Shown piece by piece: positions 40,974 through 51,572 of a DNA stretch of 64,000 bases. Source of the DNA: an uncultured Clostridia bacterium (GTDB lineage Bacteria; Bacillota; Clostridia; UBA1381). Under the pieces are notes generated by a model that did no database searches, had not been told where the DNA came from, and saw nothing but the letters and a program-made list of their open reading frames with translations. The stretch spans positions 1-64,000 of the forward strand of contig CANQKM010000008.1 of assembly GCA_947624485.1 (NCBI GenBank), in the 5' to 3' direction. Numbering within the stretch: the stretch's first letter is position 1; every line of letters starts with the position of its first letter. The position numbers and the translations under genes were made by a program.

Positions 40974-41711
40974 ATGGACGATAAGATAATAGGCAGAAAC
41001 CCCGTCCTTGAAGCGATAAAGTCTGGCAGGGCAATCGACAAGATACTGATTAAAAAAGGCAGGTACGAGGGCGGCGTTATACCGATAGTGAAACGAGCCA
41101 AGGAAAACGGCATAATCATACAGGAAACGGCTAAGGAAAAGCTCGACGCGCTTGCCGAGGGCGGCAATCACCAGGGCGTTATCGCGATAGTGAGCATGCG
41201 GGAGTACGCGACGGTCGAGGATATTCTGCAAAAAGCAGCCGAAAAGGGCGAGCCGCCGTTCGTGATTATCTGCGATAAGATAACCGATCCGCACAACCTC
41301 GGTGCGATAATCCGTACCGCGAACTGTGTCGGTGCGCACGGCGTAATAATCCCGAAGCGCGGCAGTGTCGGGGTAAACAGCACCGTCGTAAAAACGTCGG
41401 CCGGCGCGGCGGTTTATACGCCGGTAGCGAAGGTCACGAATATCGCGCAGACAATAGACGACCTCAAAAAGGCGGGACTGTGGATAACCGGCGCTGATAT
41501 GGACGGCGAGGTAATGTATAAGACGGATCTTAAGGGCGCGCTCGGTATCGTGATTGGCAGCGAGGGTGAGGGCATTTCGAGGCTCGTTAGGGAGAAGTGC
41601 GATTTTATCGCGAGCATACCGATGGCGGGCGATATAAATTCGCTGAACGCGTCCGTCGCCGCCGCCGTACTGATGTACGAGGCATTGAGGCAGAGGAAAT
41701 ATAAATTGTGA
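40974..41711 (+). CDS. rlmB: 23S rRNA (guanosine-2'-O-)-methyltransferase RlmB (SpoU family)
   Basis: The 245-residue protein has the N-terminal L30e-like substrate domain (IIGRNPVLEAIKSGRAIDKILI) and a SPOUT catalytic domain with DKITDPHNLGAIIRTANCVGAHGVI, the SAM loop LGIVIGSEGEGISRLV and IPMAGDINSLNASVAAAVLMYE. It methylates a guanosine in the peptidyl transferase region. A related TrmH activity cannot be fully excluded. Confidence 0.92.
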   Translation: MDDKIIGRNPVLEAIKSGRAIDKILIKKGRYEGGVIPIVKRAKENGIIIQETAKEKLDALAEGGNHQGVIAIVSMREYATVEDILQKAAEKGEPPFVIICDKITDPHNLGAIIRTANCVGAHGVIIPKRGSVGVNSTVVKTSAGAAVYTPVAKVTNIAQTIDDLKKAGLWITGADMDGEVMYKTDLKGALGIVIGSEGEGISRLVREKCDFIASIPMAGDINSLNASVAAAVLMYEALRQRKYKL

Positions 41712-41733
41712 TTTAACGATGTAAATGCGGGCG

Positions 41734-41955
41734 ACCGCGAGGGTCGCCCCTACGTGAGGCTCCCCTTGAGGGGAGCTGTCGGCGAAGCCGACTGAGAGGT
41801 GGTTTTCTAAAATTCATTGCCACCTCTCCGTCATCGCTTCGCGATGCCACCTCTCCTCAAGGAGAGGCTAACGGGCTGTCGGGGGCGCCAGCCCCTACGG
41901 CGCAGTATTTACAAATAACGGGTGTAGGGGACGGCGCCCACGACGTCCCGCATTT
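41734..41955. repeat. Composite palindromic intergenic repeat, copy C
   Basis: Three modules are joined. GGGCGACC-GCGA-GGGTCGCCC comes first. The core shared with copy A follows (hairpins GGCTCCCC/GGGGAGC, GTCGGC/GCCGAC, GAGGTGG/CCACCTC, CATCGC/GCGATG, CTCTCCT/AGGAGAG). Last come two GTAGGGG-type arms. No ORF is visible. Confidence 0.87.
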
Positions 41956-41979
41956 ACACAAAATAAAAGGAGAAAAACC

Positions 41980-42249
41980 ATGAAAGCAGTTGTAACGGTA
42001 ATAGGCAAAGACCAAAAGGGAATAATCGCGAAGGTCAGCAACATACTTTACGCGCACGAGGTAAACATCCTCGACATATCCCAGACGGTTATGCAGGACA
42101 TGTTCACGATGATAATGCTCGTAAACTTCGAGAGCGACGTTATCCCGTTCAAGGACGTGACGGACGCGCTTGACGAGTGCGGCAAAGGAATGGGACTGTC
42201 CATTCACGTACAGAGAGAGGAAATATTCACCTCCATGCACAGAATATAA
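41980..42249 (+). CDS. ACT domain protein (UPF0237)
   Basis: The 89-residue protein is one ACT domain: AVVTVIGKDQKGIIAKVSNIL, then VNILDISQTVMQDMFTMIMLV. ACT domains bind amino acids or similar small ligands. This form is almost always next to the DUF711 gene, as here (15 bp apart), which suggests a two-part unit of unknown role. AAAGGAG lies before the ATG. Confidence 0.92.
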   Translation: MKAVVTVIGKDQKGIIAKVSNILYAHEVNILDISQTVMQDMFTMIMLVNFESDVIPFKDVTDALDECGKGMGLSIHVQREEIFTSMHRI

Positions 42250-42264
42250 GGGAGGGATAAGTAA

Positions 42265-43632
42265 ATGATAAATCCCTTTGAAATAGTCGAAACAATACGC
42301 ATGATCGACGATGAAAACCTTGACATACGCACGATAACAATGGGCATATCGCTCAAAAGCTGCGCCGGTCCCGACATAGACGTTGTGTGCGGCAAGGTGT
42401 ATAAAAAGATAACGACGCTCGCGAAAGACCTCGTAAAGGTCGGAGAGGACATAGAGGAACAGTTCGGCATACCTATCATAAACAAGCGCATATCCGTAAC
42501 GCCCGTCGCAACACTCGTTGACGCGCTCGACGAGCCAAGTGAGGAAAAGGCTGTGATGATAGCAAAAACGCTCGACAAAGCGGCAAAAACGGTCGGCGTA
42601 AACTTTATCGGCGGCTACAGCGCGCTTGTGCATAAGGCTTACACGAACGGAGAAAGAATACTTATAAATTCGATCCCCGACGCGCTCGCGTCAACCGACC
42701 TCGTATGCTCCAGCGTCAACGTCGGCTCTACGCGCGCCGGAATAAACATGGACGCGGTAAAGCAGATGGGCGAAATCGTGAAAAAAACGGCTGAAAAGAC
42801 AGCCGACACGCAGGGTTTCGCGTGCGCGAAGCTCGTTGTGTTCTGCAACGCCGTCGAGGACAACCCGTTTATGGCTGGCGCGTTCCTCGGCGAGGGCGAG
42901 GGCGAATGTGTGATAAACGTGGGCGTATCCGGACCGGGCGTCGTAAAATGCGCGCTCGAAATGGCGAAGGGCAAGGATTTCGGATACGTCGCGGAAACGA
43001 TTAAAAAGACCGCGTTCAAGATTACGCGTATGGGACAGCTTGTGGCGCGCGAAGCGTCGAAACGTTTGGGCGTACCGTTCGGAATAGTGGACTTGTCGCT
43101 CGCGCCGACTCCGGCGATAGGCGACAGCGTGGCGTATATATTAGAGGAAATGGGACTTGAAAAATGCGGCGCTCACGGCACGACAGCCGCGCTCGCGCTT
43201 TTGAACGACGCGGTGAAAAAGGGCGGCGTAATGGCGTCCGGCTACGTCGGCGGACTGTCCGGCGCGTTCATACCCGTGAGCGAGGACGCCGGAATGATAA
43301 GCGCGGCAAAGGAAGGCGCGCTGACGATTGAAAAGCTCGAAGCCATGACGTGCGTATGCTCGGTGGGGCTTGACATGATAGTAATCCCCGGCGACACGCC
43401 CGCATCGACCATATCGGCGATAATCGCCGACGAAGCCGCAATAGGCATGGTAAATTCCAAAACAACGGCTGTTAGAGTGATACCTGCGCCCGGCAAAAAA
43501 GAGGGCGACGTTGTGGAGTTCGGCGGACTGCTCGGTACGGGGCCGGTAATGCCCGTGAAACGGTATTCGAGCGAGGAATTTATAAACCGCGGCGGACGTA
43601 TCCCCGCACCGCTGCAGAGCTTGAAAAATTAA
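42265..43632 (+). CDS. DUF711 (PFL-like, UPF0210) protein
   Basis: The 455-residue protein matches DUF711: [13 protein letters not shown] near the start, [10 protein letters not shown]-like [25 protein letters not shown] and the block [24 protein letters not shown]. The structure known for the family resembles glycyl-radical enzymes, but no radical glycine motif is visible here. Function unknown; linkage to the ACT gene suggests ligand control. GGGAGGGA precedes the start. Confidence 0.92.
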   Translation: MINPFEIVETIRMIDDENLDIRTITMGISLKSCAGPDIDVVCGKVYKKITTLAKDLVKVGEDIEEQFGIPIINKRISVTPVATLVDALDEPSEEKAVMIAKTLDKAAKTVGVNFIGGYSALVHKAYTNGERILINSIPDALASTDLVCSSVNVGSTRAGINMDAVKQMGEIVKKTAEKTADTQGFACAKLVVFCNAVEDNPFMAGAFLGEGEGECVINVGVSGPGVVKCALEMAKGKDFGYVAETIKKTAFKITRMGQLVAREASKRLGVPFGIVDLSLAPTPAIGDSVAYILEEMGLEKCGAHGTTAALALLNDAVKKGGVMASGYVGGLSGAFIPVSEDAGMISAAKEGALTIEKLEAMTCVCSVGLDMIVIPGDTPASTISAIIADEAAIGMVNSKTTAVRVIPAPGKKEGDVVEFGGLLGTGPVMPVKRYSSEEFINRGGRIPAPLQSLKN

Positions 43633-43663
43633 GGCGTAGGGGTAAAAAAGGAGATGTTTCATA

Positions 43664-43984
43664 ATGGAAGAGATTATCGAAAAAATTATGGAAATTGAGG
43701 ACAGAGCGCAGGAGATTATCTCCGACGCGAAAAAAGCCGACAACGGGCTTGACGAGTCGATCGCCGAAAAGTCGAAGGAGCTTGAAGCCGACATAGAACG
43801 CCGCGCGCACGAGCGCGAGGAATACGTCAAAAACGTCGAGGAAAAGGACACCGAAGAAAAAATCTCCGCGGTGAAAAAGGAGCTTGACGAAAAAATCGCG
43901 GGACTTGAAAGCCAATACAAGGCGAACAAGGACGCGTGGGTAAACGGAATAGTCGAAAACGTAATCGGAAGGCGGATGAATTAA
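43664..43984 (+). CDS. ntpF: V-type ATPase peripheral stalk subunit (G-like)
   Basis: The 106-residue protein is a long charged coiled coil (EIIEKIMEIEDRAQEIISDAKKAD, then ERRAHEREEYVKNVEEK). It is the G-type stalk subunit that pairs with subunit E. It is the first gene of a nine-gene operon. AAGGAGATG lies before the start. Identification rests on shape and position. Confidence 0.78.
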   Translation: MEEIIEKIMEIEDRAQEIISDAKKADNGLDESIAEKSKELEADIERRAHEREEYVKNVEEKDTEEKISAVKKELDEKIAGLESQYKANKDAWVNGIVENVIGRRMN

Positions 43985-43987
43985 GCG

Positions 43988-45031
43988 ATGAGCGTTGAAT
44001 ACAGCGCGGTTGCCGCGAAGCTCAAAGCCATGTACGCGCGGTTCCTCGACCAAAAGGACTATGAGGAGCTGCTGTCAAAGCGAAGCGTCGGCGACGTGTG
44101 CGCGTACCTTAAAAGCATGTCCGGCTACAGCGATGTGCTGTCGGACGTGGACGAGCGCGAGATACACCGCGGCGTTATGGAGCTTATACTCGAAAACAAC
44201 GTCATGGACGAGTATATCAGAATTTACAAATTTGTGGACAAGGAAAAGCGCAGTCTCTTAAGCTTCTGGTTCATGCAGCGCGAGGTGGAATTTCTGAAGC
44301 GTGAGATACGCTACATCTACAACAACGAAAAGCGCAGCAGCGACGAGGTGAACCAGGGCAGGTTCGACGCGTTCTTTGAAACGCACACGAAGATAGACAA
44401 GTCGATAATGCAGAGCGCGTCGTCGCTCGACGACTGCATACGCGCCTGCGCCGACACGCCTTACGCGATGCCGCTCGGGCGCGCCGCAAGCATAGGCGCG
44501 GACTTCTTCTCGATGGGAGCGGTGCTTGACTCGTTTCTATACTCGCGCGTATGGCGCGAGGCGCACAAAAAGCTGAAAAACGGACAGCTTAAGCTGTTTG
44601 AGGAGCTTATAGGCTCAAAGATAGATATGCTTAATTTAATGTGGATCTACCGCGGCAAAAAATATTACGGCTTCCCGAGCGAGATTATCTTCACGTATCT
44701 TCTGCCGGTGCGCCACCGCTTAAGCGAGGAAAGCCTGCGCGCGGCGGTACACGCGTCCGACGCGGAGAAAGCCGTTGAAATCATAGTCGGGCAGACGTCT
44801 TACGGAGAACTGTTCGACGGCATTTCGAGCGGCAGCTTCCCCGAGGAAAATTACCGCACTATGTACGCGCGGACGGCGAGAAAGATATTCGTGAACCACA
44901 CGGAGTCACTTGCGGCGATATTCGCGTATCTGGTGCTTAAACAGTTTGAAACGGACAATATAACGACCGTGACGGAGGGCGTACGATACGGATTAAATCC
45001 GGGCGCGATAAGCGGTCACGTAAGATTTTAG
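43988..45031 (+). CDS. ntpC: V-type ATPase subunit C (d)
   Basis: The 347-residue helical protein connects the rotor ring to the central stalk. It begins SVEYSAVAAKLKAMYARFLDQKDYEELL and has FWFMQREVEFLKREIRYI and LMWIYRGKKYY, typical of bacterial and archaeal subunit C. The gene is only 3 bp after ntpF and has a weak RBS, so it is probably coupled. Confidence 0.9.
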   Translation: MSVEYSAVAAKLKAMYARFLDQKDYEELLSKRSVGDVCAYLKSMSGYSDVLSDVDEREIHRGVMELILENNVMDEYIRIYKFVDKEKRSLLSFWFMQREVEFLKREIRYIYNNEKRSSDEVNQGRFDAFFETHTKIDKSIMQSASSLDDCIRACADTPYAMPLGRAASIGADFFSMGAVLDSFLYSRVWREAHKKLKNGQLKLFEELIGSKIDMLNLMWIYRGKKYYGFPSEIIFTYLLPVRHRLSEESLRAAVHASDAEKAVEIIVGQTSYGELFDGISSGSFPEENYRTMYARTARKIFVNHTESLAAIFAYLVLKQFETDNITTVTEGVRYGLNPGAISGHVRF

Positions 45032-45046
45032 GAGAGGAGGTACAAC

Positions 45047-46945
45047 ATGGCGATAACAAAAATGAAAATGGTGGTAGTGTCGGGACCTATCGACCGTTTT
45101 GACAGCGTTGCCGAGAAGTATATTTACGGCAGGGACATTCATCTTGAAAACGCGATGTCGGTGCTTACGGGAATTAAACGGCTTCGCGCGTTTGACGAGG
45201 CGAGCGAGTATGACGCGGTCGTAAAGAGCGCGGAAAACATTTTCCGCCTGACCGGCGGCATACCGCAGGACACCGAAACCGAGTGCGGAGAGCAGACGGC
45301 TGACGAGATGCTCAAGTTCATAGACGAGATAAACAGCCACATCGAAAACGAAAAAAAGGAAGCGTCGTCACTCAGCGCCGAAATCGAGAGCAACAACGAC
45401 GCGGTTAAAACTCTCGGCTTGATGAACGGCTTTGACGTCGATATGGCGAAGATAAACAGAATGGAATTTGTCAAATACAGGTTCGGACACATTCCCAAGG
45501 CGAGCTACAAAACGCTCATGACGTATCTTGACGACCTCGAAACGGTGTTTATACAAACAGCCGAGGATCAGACGGATATATGGGGCTTTTACTTCACGCC
45601 GCGGCTTAAAAAGTCGAAAATCGACGACGTGTTCACATCGCTTTACTTCGAGGAGATACCGCTTGACAGAACGTACTCCGGCACTCCCGAAGAGATAAAG
45701 CGTATGCTCACGAACCGCAGCGAGGCCCTAAAGGGGCAGATCACGGAGCTTAGCCAAAAGACTGCCGGCATTATAGCCGACTCAAAGACGGAGCTTATCG
45801 GCATATACAACCTCGCGAAAAAGCGCAAGCAGTTCTCCGAAATACGCAGATGCGCGGCTCACGGTGAAATGTTCTTCTACATCGTCGGCTGGATGGAGGC
45901 GAAGGAGGCGGCGAAGCTCGAAAAGGAAATCGGCAAATCGGGCGACGTTGTCATATTCAATCAGGAGGACGCGGAGGACGTCAAGAACATCACCCCTCCG
46001 ACAAAGCTCAAAAACAACCCGATATGCAAGCCGTTCGAGATGTTCGTAAAAATGTACGGTCTGCCGAATTACAGGGAAATAGATCCGACGCCGATACTGG
46101 CGTTCACGTATATACTCTTTTTCGGAATAATGTTCGGCGATGTGGGACAGTCGGCAGTGCTTGCGATAGCGGGATTTCTGGCGTACAAGTTCAAGAAAAT
46201 GGATCTCGGCGGCATAATCGGAATGGTCGGACTTGCCGGAATTATCAGCGGCTTCATATACGGAAGCGTGTTCGGCAACGAGGAAATATTGCCCGAGCTG
46301 TTCCATTATACGCCATTGCAGCCTATGGAAAACATCATGTCGCTGCTTATCGGCACAGTCTGTATGGGCGGTATAGTCATAATATTCGGCATGGTCTTAA
46401 ACGTCATAAACATGCTTAAAAGCGGCAACAAGGGTGAGGCGTTCTTCGGGCATAACGGACTGGCGGGAATTTTGTTTTACGTCGCCGTGGTGCTGCTCGC
46501 CGCGAATATACTCTTAAACCTCGGCATACCGACGGTCGTATTCGTGGTAATGCTAATCGTCGCGGTACTCGTCATGTACCTTTCCGAGCCGCTCACACGG
46601 CTTATCGAGGGCGAGAAAAACCTGTTCCCGACGGGCGGAATGTTCTTTGTGGAGAGCTTCTTCGAGCTGTTCGAGGTAATACTGAGCTTCTGCACGAACA
46701 CAATATCATTCCTGAGAATAGGCGCGTTCGCGGTCATACACGTCGGTATGATGATGGCTGTCGCTTCGCTTTCGGCAGGCGGCGGCGTGGGCGGTATGCT
46801 CGTGACCGTTTTCGGAAACATACTCGTCATGGTTCTCGAGGGACTTATCGTCGCGATACAGGTACTGCGTCTCGAATACTACGAGATGTTCAGCCGCTAC
46901 TACAGCGGTCACGGACGCGAATTCGTATCGCTTAAAAACAAGTAA
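45047..46945 (+). CDS. ntpI: V-type ATPase subunit I (a)
   Basis: The 632-residue protein has a long soluble N-terminal stalk half (about 1-330, coiled coils with EKKEASSLSAEIES) and a membrane half with about eight spans (TPILAFTYILFFGIMFGDVGQSAVL, then SFLRIGAFAVIHVGMMMAV). The arginine in the latter (FLRIGAFAV) is the conserved one near the ion path. It forms the stator half-channels. Confidence 0.95.
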   Translation: MAITKMKMVVVSGPIDRFDSVAEKYIYGRDIHLENAMSVLTGIKRLRAFDEASEYDAVVKSAENIFRLTGGIPQDTETECGEQTADEMLKFIDEINSHIENEKKEASSLSAEIESNNDAVKTLGLMNGFDVDMAKINRMEFVKYRFGHIPKASYKTLMTYLDDLETVFIQTAEDQTDIWGFYFTPRLKKSKIDDVFTSLYFEEIPLDRTYSGTPEEIKRMLTNRSEALKGQITELSQKTAGIIADSKTELIGIYNLAKKRKQFSEIRRCAAHGEMFFYIVGWMEAKEAAKLEKEIGKSGDVVIFNQEDAEDVKNITPPTKLKNNPICKPFEMFVKMYGLPNYREIDPTPILAFTYILFFGIMFGDVGQSAVLAIAGFLAYKFKKMDLGGIIGMVGLAGIISGFIYGSVFGNEEILPELFHYTPLQPMENIMSLLIGTVCMGGIVIIFGMVLNVINMLKSGNKGEAFFGHNGLAGILFYVAVVLLAANILLNLGIPTVVFVVMLIVAVLVMYLSEPLTRLIEGEKNLFPTGGMFFVESFFELFEVILSFCTNTISFLRIGAFAVIHVGMMMAVASLSAGGGVGGMLVTVFGNILVMVLEGLIVAIQVLRLEYYEMFSRYYSGHGREFVSLKNK

Positions 46946-46994
46946 ACAACGCCTCTCGGCGCGAATATAAAAACACATATTGGAGGTAATTGAA

Positions 46995-47414
46995 ATGTTA
47001 TTGAAGATTTTACTGATTTTGGTTGGTTTGAGCGTTGCCGTTCCGTACGGCATTTACCGCGCGACGGGCAAGGAAAAGGGTAAGGAATGCCTTTTGATGA
47101 ACACGATCGCGTTTTTCAGCGTTATGGGCATAGGCGTTATTTACTGCCTCGGCTGCGCCGTTCCCGCGCTTGCGGCAGGTGAAACGGCTGCCGGCTTAAG
47201 CGTCGGCGAAGGCTTAAAGTACATCGGCGCGGCTGTGTCAACAGGTCTTTCCGGTATCGGCGGAGGTATCGCCGTATCGTCGGCAGCGTCGGCAGCTATC
47301 GGCGCGATGAGCGAGAACGAGAGCATAATGGGTAAAACGCTTATCTTCGTTGCGCTTGCCGAAGGTATCGCGCTTTACGGCTTGGTAATTTCATTTATGA
47401 TCCTTAACGCATAA
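46995..47414 (+). CDS. ntpK: V-type ATPase rotor subunit K (c)
   Basis: The product (139 residues from ATG 46995, TTGGAGGT upstream) has about four membrane segments. The second hairpin is canonical: GLSGIGGGIAVSSAASAAIGAMSENESIMGK (in two parts) and FVALAEGIALYGL with the ion-binding Glu. The first hairpin lacks a carboxylate. EG in place of ET/ES around the Glu leaves the ion, proton or sodium, undecided. Confidence 0.93.
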   Translation: MLLKILLILVGLSVAVPYGIYRATGKEKGKECLLMNTIAFFSVMGIGVIYCLGCAVPALAAGETAAGLSVGEGLKYIGAAVSTGLSGIGGGIAVSSAASAAIGAMSENESIMGKTLIFVALAEGIALYGLVISFMILNA

Positions 47415-47440
47415 GTTTGGAAAAAGGAAATGATAAAGCA

Positions 47441-47749
47441 ATGAAAATGTATTTAATCAGCGACAATATCGACACCCTTATCGGTATGCGTCTCGCCGGA
47501 ATACCCGGCGCGGTGGCGCACACGCCGGAGGAGGTTGACGCGGAAATACAGAAGGCTCTCGGGGATAAGGATCTGGGCATACTCATGTTTACCGAAAAGG
47601 CGGGCGCACTCGTGAAAGGCGAGCTTGACCGGTTAAAGCTCACGCTGCACACGCCGCTCATAATCGAAATCCCCGACCGACACGGCAGCCGCGATATTGC
47701 CGGCTCAATCAACAGACTTGTTCAGGAATCGATCGGCTTGAAGCTGTGA
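47441..47749 (+). CDS. ntpG: V-type ATPase subunit F (central stalk)
   Basis: The product (102 residues from ATG 47441) has the F-subunit pattern: MYLISDNIDTLIGMRLAGI, LGILMFTEKAGALV and a late PLIIEIPDRHGS. It sits on the central rotor shaft. AAGGA lies about 12 bp upstream, so the RBS is unremarkable. Confidence 0.92.
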   Translation: MKMYLISDNIDTLIGMRLAGIPGAVAHTPEEVDAEIQKALGDKDLGILMFTEKAGALVKGELDRLKLTLHTPLIIEIPDRHGSRDIAGSINRLVQESIGLKL

Positions 47750-47776
47750 TTTTGCATGGAAAGAAGGAAATGACAT

Positions 47777-48379
47777 ATGGAAAATTTAACAGAAAAATTA
47801 AACATTTTTTCCGAGCTTGTACTGCGCGACGCGACGCAGAAGCGCGACGAACTGATAGCTGCTGTCGAAAACGAGCGCAGCAAGCGTCTCACACAGAAGG
47901 AAAACGAGTTCCTGCAGCGCGCTTACGACGAAATTCAAAGCACGATAACCGAGGCGAAAAAGGAATCGAACTCAAAGCTCCTGCGCGCGCAGCTTGACGC
48001 GAAGAAGCAGCTTTTGATAAAGCGCGAGCAGATTGTGGACGACGTAATGGGCGAGGCGGAAAGGAAGCTCCGCGGTTTCTGCCAAAGCGCGGAATACGAA
48101 AAATGGTTCAAGGATTTGGTAAACAAGGCGCTGTTCGAGGTGGGAAAGGGCATGAAAACCGTATACATTTCGCCCGACGACCTCAGATTCAAGCCGTGGA
48201 TAGAGGACATAGTCGACACGGCGAAAATCACCGTCGAAGCGGCGCACGAGCATGATTTTATCGGCGGCGTGAGGGTTTACAACAGCTCCAGACGCGTGGC
48301 GGCGGATTATTCGTTCGGTGAGCTGCTTGCGGAGCAGAAGGAAAAGTTCCTGCGCGAAAACAGCGCAGCGCTGAACTGA
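47777..48379 (+). CDS. ntpE: V-type ATPase subunit E (peripheral stalk)
   Basis: The 200-residue protein has a long N-terminal helix (FSELVLRDATQKRDELIAAVENERS) and a globular C-terminal domain with GGVRVYNSSRRVAADYSFGELL. It pairs with ntpF as stator stalk. AGAAGGAAA precedes the start. Confidence 0.9.
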   Translation: MENLTEKLNIFSELVLRDATQKRDELIAAVENERSKRLTQKENEFLQRAYDEIQSTITEAKKESNSKLLRAQLDAKKQLLIKREQIVDDVMGEAERKLRGFCQSAEYEKWFKDLVNKALFEVGKGMKTVYISPDDLRFKPWIEDIVDTAKITVEAAHEHDFIGGVRVYNSSRRVAADYSFGELLAEQKEKFLRENSAALN

Positions 48380-48395
48380 CGGGAGGTAAACAGAT

Positions 48396-50156
48396 ATGGC
48401 AATCGCAAACGGTACAATATTCGGCATAAACGGCCCTGTCGTAAAGGTAAAAGGCTCCGACGCGTTTGAGATGCAGGAGATGGTGTACGTCGGGGACGAG
48501 GAGCTTATCGGAGAGGTCATAGGCGTTACCGAAAACGAAACGATTGTGCAGGTGTACGAGGAAACGACAGGTCTTAAAAAGGGCGAGCCGGTGCGAGGCA
48601 CGGGCGGACCTCTGGCGATTACGCTCGCGCCCGGAATACTCTCCAATATTTTCGACGGCATAGAGCGTCCGCTCAAGGACATACGCGCCCTTTCGGGAGC
48701 GTACGTAACGCGCGGACTGAAGGTATCAAACCTTGACGAAAGCAGGGAGTGGGACGTTGAGATAAAGGCGGCGCAGGGCGATTACGCGCACGGCGGCGAC
48801 ATTATAGCGACCGTCCGGGAAACGAGCCTTATAGAACACCGCGTAATGGTACCGCCGGATATAAGCGGCAGAATAGAATGGGCAGCCGAAAGCGGCAGAT
48901 ACAAAATAACCGACATAATAGCGAAGGTGAGCGTCGGCGACGAGATAAAGGACATAACGATAGCGCAGAAATGGGCGATAAAAAAGGCGCGTCCCTACAC
49001 CGAGCGTCAGCCGATTTCAAGACCGCTCGTTACAGGTCAGCGTGTGATCGACGCGTTTTTCCCGCTCGCGAAGGGCGGCGCGGCTGCAATACCGGGCGGC
49101 TTCGGTACGGGCAAAACAATGACGCAGCACCAGCTTGCGAAGTGGTGCGACGCGGACATAATCGTATACATCGGCTGCGGCGAGCGCGGCAACGAGATGA
49201 CGCAGGTTCTGCAGGAATTTTCGGAGCTTATAGATCCGAAATCGCAGCGTCCGCTGCTCGACAGAACGGTGCTTATCGCGAACACGTCGAACATGCCCGT
49301 TGCGGCGCGTGAGGCGAGCATTTACACGGGCGTAACGCTCGCGGAGTACTACCGCGACATGGGCTACGACGTCGCGCTTATGGCTGACTCCACGTCGAGA
49401 TGGGCGGAGGCTCTGCGCGAGATCTCCGGCAGACTTGAGGAAATGCCGGCGGAGGAAGGCTTCCCTGCCTACCTTGCGTCGAGACTTTCGCAGTTCTACG
49501 AGAGAGCCGGATACGTCACGAACCTTAACGGCACTGAAGGCTCGGTGTCGATAATCGGCGCGGTTTCTCCTCAGGGAGGAGATTTCTCCGAGCCGGTAAC
49601 GCAGAACACAAAGCGTTTTATCCGCTGCTTCTGGGCGCTCGACAAGCCGCTCGCGTACGCGCGCCACTATCCTGCGATACACTGGCTCACAAGCTACAGC
49701 GAGTACCTTGACGAGCTTGCGAAGTGGTACAGCGACAACGTCGCGCCCGACTTTATGCAGAAGCGCGAGCGCCTTATGGCTATTTTGCAGGAGGAATCGA
49801 GCCTTATGGAGATAGTAAAGCTGATAGGCGCGGACGTTCTCCCCGACGGTCAGAAGGCGACGCTGGAGGCGGCAAGGGTTATACGCGTGGGATTTCTGCA
49901 GCAGAACGCGTTCCACGCCGACGACACGTACGTGCCGCTCGAAAAGCAGAACAAGATGATGGACGTAATACTGCTGTTTGACAAGCGCATAAGAGAGTGC
50001 GCCGAAAAGGGCGTCGTGCTGTCAAAGGTCGCGGAAAGCGGCATAGCGGACGACATTATACGCGTAAAATACACCATAGGCAACGAAAATATCGACGCGC
50101 CGTTCGAGGCGCTCAAAGACAAAATAAACGAAACGTTTGACAGGATTATCGGGTGA
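48396..50156 (+). CDS. ntpA: V-type ATPase catalytic subunit A
   Basis: The 586-residue catalytic subunit has the P-loop GGFGTGKT (234-241), the nonhomologous region typical of A subunits (about 110-190) and [28 protein letters not shown]. It hydrolyses or makes ATP in the V1 head. GGGAGGT lies before the ATG. It overlaps the frame of ntpB closely (10 bp gap). Confidence 0.97.
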   Translation: MAIANGTIFGINGPVVKVKGSDAFEMQEMVYVGDEELIGEVIGVTENETIVQVYEETTGLKKGEPVRGTGGPLAITLAPGILSNIFDGIERPLKDIRALSGAYVTRGLKVSNLDESREWDVEIKAAQGDYAHGGDIIATVRETSLIEHRVMVPPDISGRIEWAAESGRYKITDIIAKVSVGDEIKDITIAQKWAIKKARPYTERQPISRPLVTGQRVIDAFFPLAKGGAAAIPGGFGTGKTMTQHQLAKWCDADIIVYIGCGERGNEMTQVLQEFSELIDPKSQRPLLDRTVLIANTSNMPVAAREASIYTGVTLAEYYRDMGYDVALMADSTSRWAEALREISGRLEEMPAEEGFPAYLASRLSQFYERAGYVTNLNGTEGSVSIIGAVSPQGGDFSEPVTQNTKRFIRCFWALDKPLAYARHYPAIHWLTSYSEYLDELAKWYSDNVAPDFMQKRERLMAILQEESSLMEIVKLIGADVLPDGQKATLEAARVIRVGFLQQNAFHADDTYVPLEKQNKMMDVILLFDKRIRECAEKGVVLSKVAESGIADDIIRVKYTIGNENIDAPFEALKDKINETFDRIIG

Positions 50157-50166
50157 GGTGATAAAA

Positions 50167-51552
50167 ATGGCAATCGAATATATGGGACTTAACAACATAC
50201 AGGGACCTCTGGTAGTTCTCGAGGGCGTGGACGACGCGTTTTACGAGGAAATGGTAACGGTGACGCTCGACAGCGGCGAGAAGCGTATCGGACGCGTCAC
50301 TGAAATTTCGGGCGACAAAGCCGTTATACAGGTGTTCGAGGGTACGTCCGACCTGTCGCTCACAAACACAAAAACGAAATTCAATGGCGAACCGATGCGT
50401 CTGCCGCTGTCGAAGGAAATGCTCGGCAGAACGCTTGACGGCGTCGGCAGACCGATAGACGGACTGGGCGAGTATTTCGCGGACGAGATACGGGACGTAA
50501 ACGGACTGCCGATAAATCCGGTGTCGAGAGAGTACCCGAACAACTTCATACAGACCGGCATATCGTCCATAGACTGCCTTATGACGCTTATCCGCGGACA
50601 GAAGCTGCCGATATTCTCCGGCGACGGTATGCCGCACGACGAGCTTGCCGTGCAGATCGCGCGCCAGGCGAAGGTCGCGGACGCGGACGACGTGGACGGC
50701 GACAACTTCGCGATAGTGTTCGCGGCGATGGGCGTAAAGCACGACGTTGCGAATTACTTTAAGCGTTCGTTCGAGGAAAGCGGCGTACTCGGAAAGGTCG
50801 TAATGTTCCTAAACCTTTCAAACGATCCGGTAGTTGAGAGAATAATAACGCCGCGCTGTGCTTTAACGGCGGCGGAATACCTCGCGTTTACGCACAACAT
50901 GCACGTGCTTGTAATCCTTACGGACATGACATCCTACGCCGAGGCTCTTCGTGAGGTGTCGTCGTCAAAGGGCGAGATACCGTCGAGAAAGGGCTTCCCC
51001 GGCTACCTGTACTCCGACCTCGCGTCGCTGTACGAGCGCGCCGGAATAATAAAGGACTCGCAGGGTTCGGTAACGCAGGTGCCGATACTCACGATGCCTA
51101 ACGACGACATCACGCACCCGATACCTGACCTTACCGGCTACATCACCGAGGGACAGATAACGCTCGGACGCGATCTGCACCTAAAGGGCGTGTATCCGCC
51201 GGTGGCGATACTGCCGTCGCTGTCGAGACTGATGAAGGACGGCATAGGCGAAGGCTTCACGCGCGAGGATCACCAGGATCTTGCGAACCAGCTGTTCGCG
51301 TCGTACTCGAAGGTCGAGGACGCGAAAAGCCTCGCGTCGGTAATCGGCGAGGACGAACTGTCGGATATGGATAAGAAATATATCGCGTTCGGAAAGGCGT
51401 TCGACGATAAATTTCTCCGTCAGGGCAAGGACGAGAACAGAAGCATAGAGGAAACGCTGAATCTCGGCTGGGAGCTTTTGAAAATGCTGCCGAAATCCGA
51501 GCTTGACAGAGTGGACGACAAGATACTCGCGAAATACTACAAGGGCGAATAA
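50167..51552 (+). CDS. ntpB: V-type ATPase subunit B
   Basis: The product (461 residues from ATG 50167, GAGGTG upstream) is the non-catalytic nucleotide-fold subunit. It has [26 protein letters not shown] with no intact P-loop lysine, [15 protein letters not shown], and [27 protein letters not shown]. It alternates with subunit A in the V1 hexamer. Confidence 0.97.
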   Translation: MAIEYMGLNNIQGPLVVLEGVDDAFYEEMVTVTLDSGEKRIGRVTEISGDKAVIQVFEGTSDLSLTNTKTKFNGEPMRLPLSKEMLGRTLDGVGRPIDGLGEYFADEIRDVNGLPINPVSREYPNNFIQTGISSIDCLMTLIRGQKLPIFSGDGMPHDELAVQIARQAKVADADDVDGDNFAIVFAAMGVKHDVANYFKRSFEESGVLGKVVMFLNLSNDPVVERIITPRCALTAAEYLAFTHNMHVLVILTDMTSYAEALREVSSSKGEIPSRKGFPGYLYSDLASLYERAGIIKDSQGSVTQVPILTMPNDDITHPIPDLTGYITEGQITLGRDLHLKGVYPPVAILPSLSRLMKDGIGEGFTREDHQDLANQLFASYSKVEDAKSLASVIGEDELSDMDKKYIAFGKAFDDKFLRQGKDENRSIEETLNLGWELLKMLPKSELDRVDDKILAKYYKGE

Positions 51553-51572
51553 AATCGAAAGGAGAGGATATT

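Noticed and set aside
49017-49916. 299-codon minus-strand frame
   Set aside because: It is a shadow of the V-ATPase A subunit gene, whose catalytic motifs are intact.
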